A DNA stretch of 64,000 nucleotides from Pararhizobium mangrovi (GTDB lineage Bacteria > Pseudomonadota > Alphaproteobacteria > Rhizobiales > Rhizobiaceae): assembly GCF_006516965.1 (NCBI RefSeq), contig NZ_VHLH01000021.1:1-64000 (forward strand), given 5' to 3'. The notes under the pieces were generated by a model. That model made no database searches. It saw only the letters and a program-made list of their open reading frames with translations, and was not told the DNA's origin. The stretch's first letter is position 1. Each line of letters opens with the position of its first letter. This document shows, piece after piece, positions 46,758 through 55,104 of this stretch. A program made the translations under genes and the position numbers.

Positions 46758-47939
46758 ATGAGGGAGCGCTCGCCGGAACGAAATCCGCAGGAGAATTCGC
46801 AGTGTACCCGAACGCATGACGCGGCGATCGATATCCGTCGCGTTCGAAAGAGCTTCGGTACGGGGGCCAACGCCTTCGTCGCGCTGAAAGAGGTCTCCGC
46901 CGCGATAAGGCGGGGCGAATTCTTCACGCTGCTTGGGCCGTCCGGCTGCGGAAAGACGACGCTCCTGCGGCTGATCGCCGGCTTCGACCAGCCGACGTCC
47001 GGCGACATCCTCCTCGACGGCGAGGACATCTCGCAGCTTGCGCCGTTTCACCGTCCGGTCAACACGGTGTTCCAGAACTACGCGCTCTTTCCGCACATGA
47101 GCGTCGCGCAGAACATCGGCTTCGGCCTGAAGATGCAGGGCAAGTCGAAGGCGGAGATCGACGACCGGGTCGACGCGATGCTGACGCTCGTGCAGATGCA
47201 GGCGCTCAAGTCCCGCCGCACGGGCGAAATCTCCGGCGGCCAGCAGCAGCGCGTCGCGCTTGCCCGTGCGCTCGCCCCCGCGCCCAAGCTCCTCCTCCTC
47301 GACGAACCGCTCTCCGCCCTCGACCTCAAATTGCGCAAGGAAATGCAGATCGAACTGAAGCGGCTGCAGAACGAGACCGGCATCACCTTCGTCTTCGTCA
47401 CGCACGACCAGGAAGAAGCCCTGACAATGTCGGACCGGATCGCCGTCATGGATCACGGAAGCATCCTGCAGATCGGCACGCCGCGCGAGATCTACGACCA
47501 CCCCAAGCGTCGCTTCGTCGCCGATTTCATCGGCGACATCAACTTTATCGAGGCGACGGCGGTGACGGACGGCGGGCAAGCCGGCGCACGCATTCCCGGG
47601 CACGGGTTCGTCAGGCTCGAAGACGACAGGACGCTTGCCGACGGCGAGACGATGACGCTTGCGATCCGCCCGGAACGGGTCGAGATCGTGCCGTCGAAAG
47701 CCCTCGACCATATTGACGGCCCAAGGAACGAGGCGACGAACGAACTGACGGGTAAGCTCGTGAACGTCGTCTATCACGGCACCGACACCATCTACCATTT
47801 CACCCTCGCCGACGGCACGGTGATGCGGGCGCGTACGCAGAACAATCGCGGCTTCGCACCGCGCTTTTCGGTCGGCGACGCCATCGGCTGGCGTGTCGAT
47901 CCCTCCGCCATCTCGATCGTCGAGGACGCGGCGGCATGA
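46758..47939 (+). CDS. potA: Polyamine-type ABC transporter ATP-binding protein
   Basis: A 393-residue PotA-type ATPase. Walker A GPSGCGKTT near residue 61, signature [15 protein letters not shown], Walker B LLLLDEPLSALDLKL and H-loop THDQEE are intact, with a C-terminal TOBE domain (LAIRPERVEIV). The start is uncertain: ATG 46758 (MRERSPERN) gives the usual length, while ATG 46695 adds 21 residues; neither has a strong ribosome site. It heads potABCD, divergent from the Rieske gene across the BetI-like dyad. Confidence 0.9.
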   Translation: MRERSPERNPQENSQCTRTHDAAIDIRRVRKSFGTGANAFVALKEVSAAIRRGEFFTLLGPSGCGKTTLLRLIAGFDQPTSGDILLDGEDISQLAPFHRPVNTVFQNYALFPHMSVAQNIGFGLKMQGKSKAEIDDRVDAMLTLVQMQALKSRRTGEISGGQQQRVALARALAPAPKLLLLDEPLSALDLKLRKEMQIELKRLQNETGITFVFVTHDQEEALTMSDRIAVMDHGSILQIGTPREIYDHPKRRFVADFIGDINFIEATAVTDGGQAGARIPGHGFVRLEDDRTLADGETMTLAIRPERVEIVPSKALDHIDGPRNEATNELTGKLVNVVYHGTDTIYHFTLADGTVMRARTQNNRGFAPRFSVGDAIGWRVDPSAISIVEDAAA

Positions 47940-48832
47940 GCGGACGTTCCCAACGCGCGACATCGCGGGTGCTGCTCATCGGCCCCGCTTTCGTCGTCAT
48001 CGTCGTGCTGATGGTGGTGCCGCTCGCGCTGATGGCGTGGATCTCCATCCAGGAACGCGACTATGCCGGCGGCGTCGTATGGGGAAGCCTGACGCCGGAC
48101 GCCTATGTCCGCTTCCTCTTCGAGCGCAATCTCGACGACACGGTATCGCTGAGCTTCGACTATCTGCGCATCATCGCGCGCTCCTTCTGGCTTTCGGCGA
48201 TGACGACGGCCATCTCGCTCGCGATCGGCTTTCCGACCGCCTTCTTTATGGCGACCCGGCCGAGACGCTGGCGCGGGGTCCTCGTCTTCATGGTGACGCT
48301 GCCGTTCTGGACGAACCTTCTGGTGCGCAACTATTCGTGGATCCTCATCCTGCGCGACCACGGCACGATCAACGGCCTGCTTGAATGGCTGGGCGTCATC
48401 TCGCAGCCGCTGCCGCTGCTCAACAATCAGTTCGCCGTCGCCGTCGGCCTGACCTATTCGTTCCTGCCCTTCATGGTGCTGCCGATCTATACGAGCCTCG
48501 AAAAGCTCGACCTCAGCCTGGTGGAAGCGGCCTTCGACCTTTACGCAGGACGGTGGCGCGCGCTCAGGCACGTGGTGCTGCCGCTTTCGCTGCCGGGCAT
48601 CGTCGCGGGATCGGCGCTCGTCTTCATGCCGTGCCTCGGGTCGTACGTGACGCCCGAACTGCTCGGCGGCGGCAAGACGCTGATGATCGGCAACCTGATC
48701 GGCATGCAGTTCGGCTCGGCGCGGAACTGGCCCTTCGGCGCGGCCCTCGGCATGCTGCTTCTCGCCATCCTCCTGATCGGGCTCGCGATCTACGCGCTGC
48801 GAAAGCCCTCGGGCGAGGAGGCATCGGCATGA
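47936..48832 (+). CDS. potB: Polyamine-type ABC transporter permease I
   Basis: A 298-residue PotB-type permease. The first helix (VLLIGPAFVVIVVLMVVPLALM), the FWTNLLVRNYSW segment and the EAA loop EAAFDLYAGRWRALRHVVLPLSLPG near residue 195 are typical. It overlaps the potA stop by 4 bases and the potC start by 4 bases. The cargo may be a quaternary amine rather than a polyamine, given the catabolic neighbours. Confidence 0.93.
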   Translation: MSGRSQRATSRVLLIGPAFVVIVVLMVVPLALMAWISIQERDYAGGVVWGSLTPDAYVRFLFERNLDDTVSLSFDYLRIIARSFWLSAMTTAISLAIGFPTAFFMATRPRRWRGVLVFMVTLPFWTNLLVRNYSWILILRDHGTINGLLEWLGVISQPLPLLNNQFAVAVGLTYSFLPFMVLPIYTSLEKLDLSLVEAAFDLYAGRWRALRHVVLPLSLPGIVAGSALVFMPCLGSYVTPELLGGGKTLMIGNLIGMQFGSARNWPFGAALGMLLLAILLIGLAIYALRKPSGEEASA

Positions 48833-49632
48833 GGCGCACGAAAGCCTCCGGCGACGCGAAGCACTGGCCGGGCCTCGCCTTCGGCGCGGTCGTATTCTTC
48901 GCCTATGTCTACCTGCCGATCCTCATCCTCGTGGCGCTTTCCTTCAACGAGAACCGCACGGTCACCATGTGGACGGGCTTTTCCCTGAAATGGTACGCCG
49001 AGGCGCTCGCCAACCAGGCGATGCTGAACGCCGCCTGGAACTCGCTCGTCATCGCCTCGGTCGCCGCCGTCTGTTCGACCTTTCTGGCAACGCTGTGCGC
49101 CGTCCGCATGGCGCGCGACACCTTCGCCGGCAAGACGGCGGTGAACGCGCTCGTCGCCCTGCCGCTCGCCGTACCGGAGATCGTGCCGGCGGTTGCGACG
49201 CTGATGTTCTTCGCCACGCTCGGCGTCACCTTCGGCCTCGGCACGGTCATCGTGGCGCACACCGTCTTCTGCCTGCCGTTCGCCTATCTGCCGATCCGCG
49301 CCAGGCTCGAGGGCATGGATGCGCGGTTGCCGGAAGCGGCCGCCGATCTCTACGCCAATCCGCGTCGCGCCTTCTTCCACGTGACGCTGCCGCTTCTCAT
49401 GCCCGGCATTCTTTCGGGGCTCGTTCTCGCGTTCATCATTTCGCTCGACGACTTCATCACCACCTTCTTCGTCGGCGGGGCGGGCTCGACCACCCTTCCC
49501 CTTTACATCTTCGGTCTGGTGCGCATCGGCGTGACACCGCAGGTCAATGCCATATCATCGCTGATGCTCGTGCTTTCGCTCGCCCTCGTCTCGCTCTCGC
49601 TGTTCCTCAGCCGTTCGAGGGACGGGAACTGA
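48829..49632 (+). CDS. potC: Polyamine-type ABC transporter permease II
   Basis: A 267-residue PotC-type permease with the family start YVYLPILILVALSFNENRTVTMW, the loop EAAADLYANPRRAFFHVTLPLLMPG near residue 170 and the ISLDDFITTFFVGGAG motif. It starts at ATG 48829, overlapping the potB stop. The binding-protein gene follows after 56 bases. Confidence 0.93.
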   Translation: MRRTKASGDAKHWPGLAFGAVVFFAYVYLPILILVALSFNENRTVTMWTGFSLKWYAEALANQAMLNAAWNSLVIASVAAVCSTFLATLCAVRMARDTFAGKTAVNALVALPLAVPEIVPAVATLMFFATLGVTFGLGTVIVAHTVFCLPFAYLPIRARLEGMDARLPEAAADLYANPRRAFFHVTLPLLMPGILSGLVLAFIISLDDFITTFFVGGAGSTTLPLYIFGLVRIGVTPQVNAISSLMLVLSLALVSLSLFLSRSRDGN

Positions 49633-49688
49633 CGGGTACGCCGGCAAGGGAAAATCACATTCAAGGAAACTTCCAGAGGAGAAACCGG

Positions 49689-50756
49689 ATGAACCCATCG
49701 ATCTCGAAACTGACGTCGAGCCTTTGCATCGCCTCCGCGACGGTGATGGCGCTCGGCCTTTCGGCCGGTGCCGCACGCGCCGACGGCGAACTGCACCTCT
49801 ACAACTGGTCGAACTACTTCCCGCCCGAACTCATGAAGAAGTTCGAGAAGGAAACCGGCACGAAGGTGACGATCGACAACTACGCTTCCGAGGAGGACCT
49901 GCTCGCCAAGCTGCAGGCCGGCGGTGGCGGCTACGACATCGTCTTCCCGACGCCGACGACGCTCGGCACGATGATCAAGAAGGGGCTCGTCGCCAAGATC
50001 GAGGTCAACCAGATGACAAACTTCGGCAACATCCTGCCGAAGTTCAAATCCGTTTCGGGTGACGAGAACCGGGACTATTCGGCACCCTATATGTGGGGCA
50101 CGACGGGCTTCACCTACGATCCGTCGAAGGTCCCCGACGGCAAGATGGCGCAAAGCTGGAAGGGATTGCTGGAACCCGACGATTCCCTGAAGGGCAAGAT
50201 CGGCATGCTCGACGACATGGCCGACGTCTGGAACGCGGCCGCCTACTATCTCGGCATCGACAAGTGCACCGAGGATCCGGCAAAGGCGCAGAAGATCCTC
50301 GATCTCCTGCAGAAACAGAAGCCCTTCGTAAAGGTCTATTCGAACGACGGCACCATCGACCGCATGATCGCCGGCGAAGTGGCGATGCACATGCAGTGGA
50401 ACGGCGCGGCGCACCGCGTGAAGGAAAAGAAGCCGGACGACGTCTACGTCTATCCCAAGGAGGGCGTGACCTTCTGGACCGACCTGATGGTCGTTCCCGC
50501 CAACGCGCCCGACATGGAAAACGCCAAGACGTTCATCAACTGGATGATGAAGCCGGAAAACGCCGCGATCGCATCGAACTACACGGGCTATTCCAACACC
50601 ATCAAGGGCTCCAATGCGTACCTCAAGCCGGAACTGAAGGACGATCCCGCCGTCAACGCGCCGGAGGACGTGCAGGATCGCCTGCGCGCGTTCAAGGAAT
50701 GCTCGCCGAAGTCCAAGGATCTGCGCGAGCGGGTCTGGACCAAGCTGAAGTCCTGA
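49689..50756 (+). CDS. potD: PotD/PotF-type substrate-binding protein
   Basis: A 355-residue periplasmic binding protein. Residues 1-32 are a Sec signal ending in AARAD; ELHLYNWSNYFPPELMKKFEKETG is the PotD-family start, and WGTTGFTYDPSKV and MHMQWNGAAHRVKEKKPDDV are further motifs. In PotD proteins acidic and Trp residues clamp polyamines; the cargo here is unproven. GAGGAGAAA precedes ATG 49689. It ends potABCD. Confidence 0.93.
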   Translation: MNPSISKLTSSLCIASATVMALGLSAGAARADGELHLYNWSNYFPPELMKKFEKETGTKVTIDNYASEEDLLAKLQAGGGGYDIVFPTPTTLGTMIKKGLVAKIEVNQMTNFGNILPKFKSVSGDENRDYSAPYMWGTTGFTYDPSKVPDGKMAQSWKGLLEPDDSLKGKIGMLDDMADVWNAAAYYLGIDKCTEDPAKAQKILDLLQKQKPFVKVYSNDGTIDRMIAGEVAMHMQWNGAAHRVKEKKPDDVYVYPKEGVTFWTDLMVVPANAPDMENAKTFINWMMKPENAAIASNYTGYSNTIKGSNAYLKPELKDDPAVNAPEDVQDRLRAFKECSPKSKDLRERVWTKLKS

Positions 50757-50802
50757 TCCGCCGCCGGCACGCCACCTCCGCGCTTGGGCGGCGCGGGGGT
50801 TC

Positions 50803-50843
50803 ACGTCCGATCGCCTGCGCGGTATGCGGGGTCGATCGGACGT
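50803..50843. other. 11-bp inverted repeat between potD and the C45 gene
   Basis: ACGTCCGATCG (50803-50813) pairs perfectly with CGATCGGACGT (50833-50843) around a 19-base loop. No T-run follows. It may limit readthrough from the pot operon, stabilise its 3' end, or be an operator for the downstream gene. Confidence 0.45.
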
Positions 50844-50889
50844 CGAACGGCAGAATTCGGGCATGGCGGGCAATGAGACGAGGTCCTGA

Positions 50890-52017
50890 ATGACGCGAAC
50901 CTATCGCTCGCAAGAAACCGATCCTAACGCACGGGGACGCACGTTCGGCTCCGTCCATGCCGAGGAAATCGGCAGAACGGTCGCGCGCTATTGCGGCATC
51001 TTCGATACGCTCGCGGGCGGCTCGTACGATATCGCAGCGGATGGCGATGCCGCCCTCAAAGCGACGCTCGGCTTCGCGCCTCATCTCCACGCGGAGATGC
51101 TGGGGCTCGCGGAGGGCACGGGGCTCGATCCGGCGGAAATCGGGGCGATCAACGCACGCACCGAGATCCTTGCGAAGCTCAGAACCGCGCGTCGCGGCGA
51201 ATGCTCCGCCGCCATCGTGCTGCCGTCCAAAGACATGCTGGACGATGATTTCCCGAATGGCGATCTACCGCCGGTCGCCGTGCAGACCTGGGACTGGTAC
51301 TGGCGGCTCGCCGACAACTGGCTCGTCTGGGAAATTCCGCTCGAGGACGGCACGACGACGAAGACGATGACCGAGTTCGGCATTGTCGGCAAGGTCGGGC
51401 TGAACACGCGCGGCCTCGGCGCGCTCTTCACCATCCTCCGTCATGCGGCCGACGGCGCACGCATCGGCCTGCCGGTGCACGTGGCGGCACGTGCGGCACT
51501 CGATCTCGGCCGCGACGTCGCCGATGCCGCCCGCCTGCTCGCCTCGGCCGACGTTTCGGCATCGAGTTCCATCAATCTGGTCGGCTACGAAGCCGGCACT
51601 GCAGCGGCGATTTCCGTCGAACTCCATCCGGGCGGTCCGAGCTTCGTCATGCCGGACGCCAACGGCCGGCTGGTGCACACCAACCATTTTCTGGCGCCCG
51701 GACCGGCCGCGTTCGATACCGAGCCGAGGATTGCGCCCGACACGCTGATCCGGCGCGACGTGATCCAAAGGCGGATTCGCGCGGATTGCACGACGCCGGA
51801 AGCCGTCCTCACCGCGATGAATTCACACCTCGGAACGACGGCGGCGATCTGCTGCCATCACGACCCGCAAGATCCGTTGGAAGAGCAGTTCGAAACGATT
51901 GCGACGGTCGTTCTCGACGTTGCCGCCGGCACGCTCCACGCCCATCGCGGAGGACCGTGTTCCATGCCGGTCGGTCTCTCGGACGTCGCCGACGAGGCGG
52001 AGGCGATTTCCGCCTGA
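50890..52017 (+). CDS. C45-family acyltransferase/amidase (AAT-type Ntn hydrolase)
   Basis: A 375-residue protein of the acyl-CoA:6-aminopenicillanic acid acyltransferase-like (peptidase C45) family. These are Ntn hydrolases made as precursors that cut themselves to expose a catalytic Cys; the candidate is C105 in TARRGECSAAIV, preceded by the NARTEI motif. Further family parts are GIVGKVGLNTRGLG and LVHTNHFLAP. It would hydrolyse or form an amide bond, so the imported compound may be an amide conjugate. It lies 133 bases after potD, same strand, and convergent with the 84-residue gene. GAGG precedes ATG 50890. Confidence 0.85.
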   Translation: MTRTYRSQETDPNARGRTFGSVHAEEIGRTVARYCGIFDTLAGGSYDIAADGDAALKATLGFAPHLHAEMLGLAEGTGLDPAEIGAINARTEILAKLRTARRGECSAAIVLPSKDMLDDDFPNGDLPPVAVQTWDWYWRLADNWLVWEIPLEDGTTTKTMTEFGIVGKVGLNTRGLGALFTILRHAADGARIGLPVHVAARAALDLGRDVADAARLLASADVSASSSINLVGYEAGTAAAISVELHPGGPSFVMPDANGRLVHTNHFLAPGPAAFDTEPRIAPDTLIRRDVIQRRIRADCTTPEAVLTAMNSHLGTTAAICCHHDPQDPLEEQFETIATVVLDVAAGTLHAHRGGPCSMPVGLSDVADEAEAISA

Positions 52018-52033
52018 TCCGCTTTACGTGCGA

Positions 52034-52288
52034 TCAGTCGTCGCTCTCGATCTTCTCGAGCCAGTCCCGGCCGATCCCGCTCGTACGCAGGATCGCGAGC
52101 GGATCCTCGCCGTCGAGCCGCGAGCAGATCCTGTAGATTTCCAGCACGTCCGAGTCCATCTCTCCGCAATTGTAGAGATAGACTGCGGCCGCGTAACGGG
52201 TGCGCCCGGACCAGTCCACGCCGAGCGGTGTGCGCACGAGGTCGAAATTGCGGCGGAGCTCCGCCTGCGTCTCGTCGGCGTTCGACAT
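52034..52288 (-). CDS. Small conserved-looking protein of unknown function (84 aa)
   Basis: An acidic 84-residue protein that I do not recognise. It has no signal peptide or membrane segment; it has two cysteines (YNCGEMDSD, YRICSRLDGED) 14 residues apart and probably folds into helices. Its ATG is 3 bases after the stop of the GcvT-like gene, so it is the last member of that four-gene operon and may be a small subunit or assembly partner of the demethylase. The compact spacing and clean reading frame argue it is real. Confidence 0.65.
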   Translation of the reverse strand: MSNADETQAELRRNFDLVRTPLGVDWSGRTRYAAAVYLYNCGEMDSDVLEIYRICSRLDGEDPLAILRTSGIGRDWLEKIESDD

Positions 52289-52291
52289 CGC

Positions 52292-53530
52292 TCAGAACCC
52301 GCCCGGCGGCGTCGCGCGGCGCCGGTCGAGCTTGAGGAAGGGCCGCTCGACGATGCGCGCGCGCTTCATCAGCTTGACGTATCGCAGCTCGTGCAGCGCG
52401 TAGATCTCGACCCACAGATCGTCCGTCACCGTATCCCCGTACGGCCGTTGCAGGCTGGCGATCGCGATGTTGCGCTTGAGCATGGGCGACCAGATCGCCG
52501 CCGTGACGATGCCCGCCTCGCGCTTCTTGCGATGGTAGACGATCGCGTGTTCGGCCGGCACGTTGCCTTCGATCTCAAGACCGACGAGCACGTGCCGGTT
52601 GGCACCCTTCGCCCGTGCCGCTTCGATGGCGCGGCGGCCGTTGAAGCGCTCCTTCTTCATGTCGACCAGCCAGCCGAGGCCGATCTCGTCCGGCATGCGC
52701 GCGCGATCTGCGCGAAGGGCCGCGTCGACGGTGACGAAATCCACGTTGGCGATGAGGAAACCGGCTTCGATGCGTGCGCGGTCGAGGGCGCCGAAGCCGA
52801 TCGCGTTCAATCCGTGAAGGCGTCCTGCCTCCCACAACCGATCCCACAGGGAAAGCGCGTCGCCGGCATCGACGAAGAGCTCGTAGCCGAGGTCGCCGGT
52901 AAAGCCCGTCCGCGAGATCGTCACCCGACCGCCTTCGTGCGCGAATTCGGCGATGCCGAACGGTTTCAGCGATCCGATCTCGCCGAAGCCCGCCGCCTGA
53001 AGGACCGCGAACGACGTCGGCCCCTGAAGCGCCAGGCCGGCGATCGCTTCGGTCTCCTCCTCGATCGCGACGTCGAACCCGATCGCCCCGTCGAGGAGCC
53101 ATGGCAGGTGCCGCTCCTGGCAGCAGAGCCGGAACCGCGTCTCGCTCAACCGGAAAAGCGTGCCGTCGTCGATCACTTCGCCGGCGTCGTCGCACCATGC
53201 GGTGTACTGCACGCGAAGCGGCTTGAGGCGCGTCACGTCGCGCAGCGTCAGCCGGTCGCAGAAGGCTTCGGCGTCCGGCCCCTCGATGCGGTACTTGACC
53301 ATCGGCGAGAGGTCGAAAAGCGCCGCCTGGCTGCGGATGGCGAAGTACTCGAGCTCCTCGTCCCAGAGCGAATGGGCGGAGAGATAGCCCGACCAGTCGT
53401 ACCACGCATGGGTATGCATCAGCGCGGCTATGCGCGGATGGAAGGGCGTTTCGAGGCGGAGCGGTCCGCTCTTGCCGAAGACGTCGCTCACCGGTGCCGT
53501 GTTCGTCTCGACGGTGTTTCGTGCCATCAT
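52292..53530 (-). CDS. GcvT-like aminomethyltransferase/demethylase
   Basis: A 412-residue GcvT fold protein: N-terminal YKYRIEGPDAEAFCDRLTLRDV-like segment near residue 75, SRTGFTGDLGYELFVD near residue 205, and a C-terminal GcvT barrel domain (VDMKKERFNGRRAIEAA). The family moves one-carbon units to tetrahydrofolate, as in glycine cleavage, DMSP demethylation and the folate domains of dimethylglycine and sarcosine dehydrogenases. It is not gcvT of the glycine system, as no gcvH or gcvP is near. It overlaps the FAD gene upstream by 4 bases, suggesting a role in removing a methyl group. Confidence 0.85.
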   Translation of the reverse strand: MMARNTVETNTAPVSDVFGKSGPLRLETPFHPRIAALMHTHAWYDWSGYLSAHSLWDEELEYFAIRSQAALFDLSPMVKYRIEGPDAEAFCDRLTLRDVTRLKPLRVQYTAWCDDAGEVIDDGTLFRLSETRFRLCCQERHLPWLLDGAIGFDVAIEEETEAIAGLALQGPTSFAVLQAAGFGEIGSLKPFGIAEFAHEGGRVTISRTGFTGDLGYELFVDAGDALSLWDRLWEAGRLHGLNAIGFGALDRARIEAGFLIANVDFVTVDAALRADRARMPDEIGLGWLVDMKKERFNGRRAIEAARAKGANRHVLVGLEIEGNVPAEHAIVYHRKKREAGIVTAAIWSPMLKRNIAIASLQRPYGDTVTDDLWVEIYALHELRYVKLMKRARIVERPFLKLDRRRATPPGGF

Positions 53531-55104
53531 CGTTTCTCCGCCGCGAGGATATGGCGCACGGCATTCATCGCCGGCCTGCCGGAGATCCCGCCGCCCGGAT
53601 GCGAGCCGGCACCGGCAAGGTAGAGCCCGTCGATCGGCGTGTCGTAGCCGGACATGCCCGAGACCGGCCGCGAGAACAGCATCTGGTCGGCCTGCAGTTC
53701 GCCGTGGTGCCAGTGCCCGCCGGGCATCCGGTAGCGTGCCTCGATATCGGCCGGCGTCAGCAGTTCGCTCCGAAGGATGCTTTCGCGAAGACCCGGCGCA
53801 TGGGCTTCGAGCCGACCGAGCACGGCCTCCAGGAATTTCGGCTTGCCGGTTTCCCAGCCCTCTTTCAAGTCGTAGGGCGCGTATTGGACGACGGCGGAAA
53901 GGACGCACGCGCCGTCCGGCGCAAGGCTCGGATCGTGGAGGCTCGGCAGCACGATCTCCATCACCGGTTCGCGCGAGAATTCACCGTATTTCGCCGGATT
54001 GAAGGCGCGTTCGACATCGTCGCTCGACCGCGCGATCACCAAACGGCCTGAAAGTGCGTCTTCGTCGACACCGGTGAAGGTCGGCGGACGATCGAGCGCC
54101 AGATCGAGCTTGGCGACGTCGCCCTTCATGCGAATATGGGTAAGCTTGCGCACGAGGCCGATATCGAGCGCGCGCGCACCGACGAGATCGAGCATCGTCG
54201 TTCGCGGGTTCATCGCCGAGACGATCGTCAGCGCGCGCAGCGTCTCGCCGCCTTCGAGGACGACACCGACGGCTCGTCCCGCCTCGACGAGAATGCGCCC
54301 GACGCCGGCTTTCGTCCTGAGCGTCGCACCGGCGCGCTCGGCTGCACTTGCGAGCGATGCGACGACCGCACCCATGCCACCCTTCGGAACGGTCTGTGCG
54401 CCCGGCTTCGCCTCGATTTCGCCGGCGAGCCGGTAATAGAGGCCGAGCAGCGAGGTCGGCGAGCGCGGACCGAGATGGCTGCCGAGCGTGGCGTCGAAGG
54501 CGAGCAGCCCCTTCAGCCGATCATCGTCGAGGCATTCGTCGGCGACATCGGCGACGTTCATCAGCACCATGCGCAGGAACGCACGCATTTCGTCCTTGCC
54601 GAGACGCTTCAGCGAAAGGGCGGCACCACCGAGCACCCCCTTTTCGCCGAGCGTCAGCGTGTCGAGCTGCGGTGGCCGGCGAGCGAGGAACGGCTTCAGA
54701 ACGCCCGCTTGCAGCATGAGACGCCGGCGCAGTTCCGTCCATGCCCGGCCCTCTGCTTCGCCAAGACCCGTGACCGTCTTCCCATACGCTCCATGCAGGA
54801 TCAGCGGATCGCCCTTGCCGAGCGCGACCGTCGGCATCGGCGCGCCGCCGAGCTCAAGGCCGTGGCTTTCCAGGTCGAGCGTCCGGATCAGTTCGGCGTC
54901 GAGCCGATTGAGGACGTGGGCGAGCGAGGACGTGCGGAACTTCGGCGCAAGCTGGCGCGCGCGGGCCCCACCGCCGACCTCGTCGTCCGCTTCCAGCACG
55001 CAGACGCGCCGGCCGGACTTTGCCAGAAGTGCTGCGGCGGCAAGACCGTTATGGCCGCCTCCGACGACGATTACGTCCCAATTGCCGGTATCAGAGGACC
55101 TCAT
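53527..55104 (-). CDS. PYROXD2-like FAD oxidoreductase (second of pair)
   Basis: A 525-residue flavoprotein of the phytoene-desaturase/PYROXD2 type. The FAD site DVIVVGGGHNGLAAAALLAKSGRRVCVLEADDEVGGGA (core shown) opens the protein, and GLYLAGAGSHPGGGISGRPAMNA closes it. It likely oxidises a C-N bond in the pathway. It overlaps the upstream paralogue by 14 bases and the GcvT-like gene by 4 bases, so all three are translationally coupled. Substrate unproven. Confidence 0.87.
   Translation of the reverse strand: MRSSDTGNWDVIVVGGGHNGLAAAALLAKSGRRVCVLEADDEVGGGARARQLAPKFRTSSLAHVLNRLDAELIRTLDLESHGLELGGAPMPTVALGKGDPLILHGAYGKTVTGLGEAEGRAWTELRRRLMLQAGVLKPFLARRPPQLDTLTLGEKGVLGGAALSLKRLGKDEMRAFLRMVLMNVADVADECLDDDRLKGLLAFDATLGSHLGPRSPTSLLGLYYRLAGEIEAKPGAQTVPKGGMGAVVASLASAAERAGATLRTKAGVGRILVEAGRAVGVVLEGGETLRALTIVSAMNPRTTMLDLVGARALDIGLVRKLTHIRMKGDVAKLDLALDRPPTFTGVDEDALSGRLVIARSSDDVERAFNPAKYGEFSREPVMEIVLPSLHDPSLAPDGACVLSAVVQYAPYDLKEGWETGKPKFLEAVLGRLEAHAPGLRESILRSELLTPADIEARYRMPGGHWHHGELQADQMLFSRPVSGMSGYDTPIDGLYLAGAGSHPGGGISGRPAMNAVRHILAAEKR

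Noticed and set aside
52292-53530. Assigning this gene as gcvT of the glycine cleavage system
   Set aside because: No gcvH or gcvP is adjacent and it is coupled to flavoproteins, so a demethylase-type role fits better.
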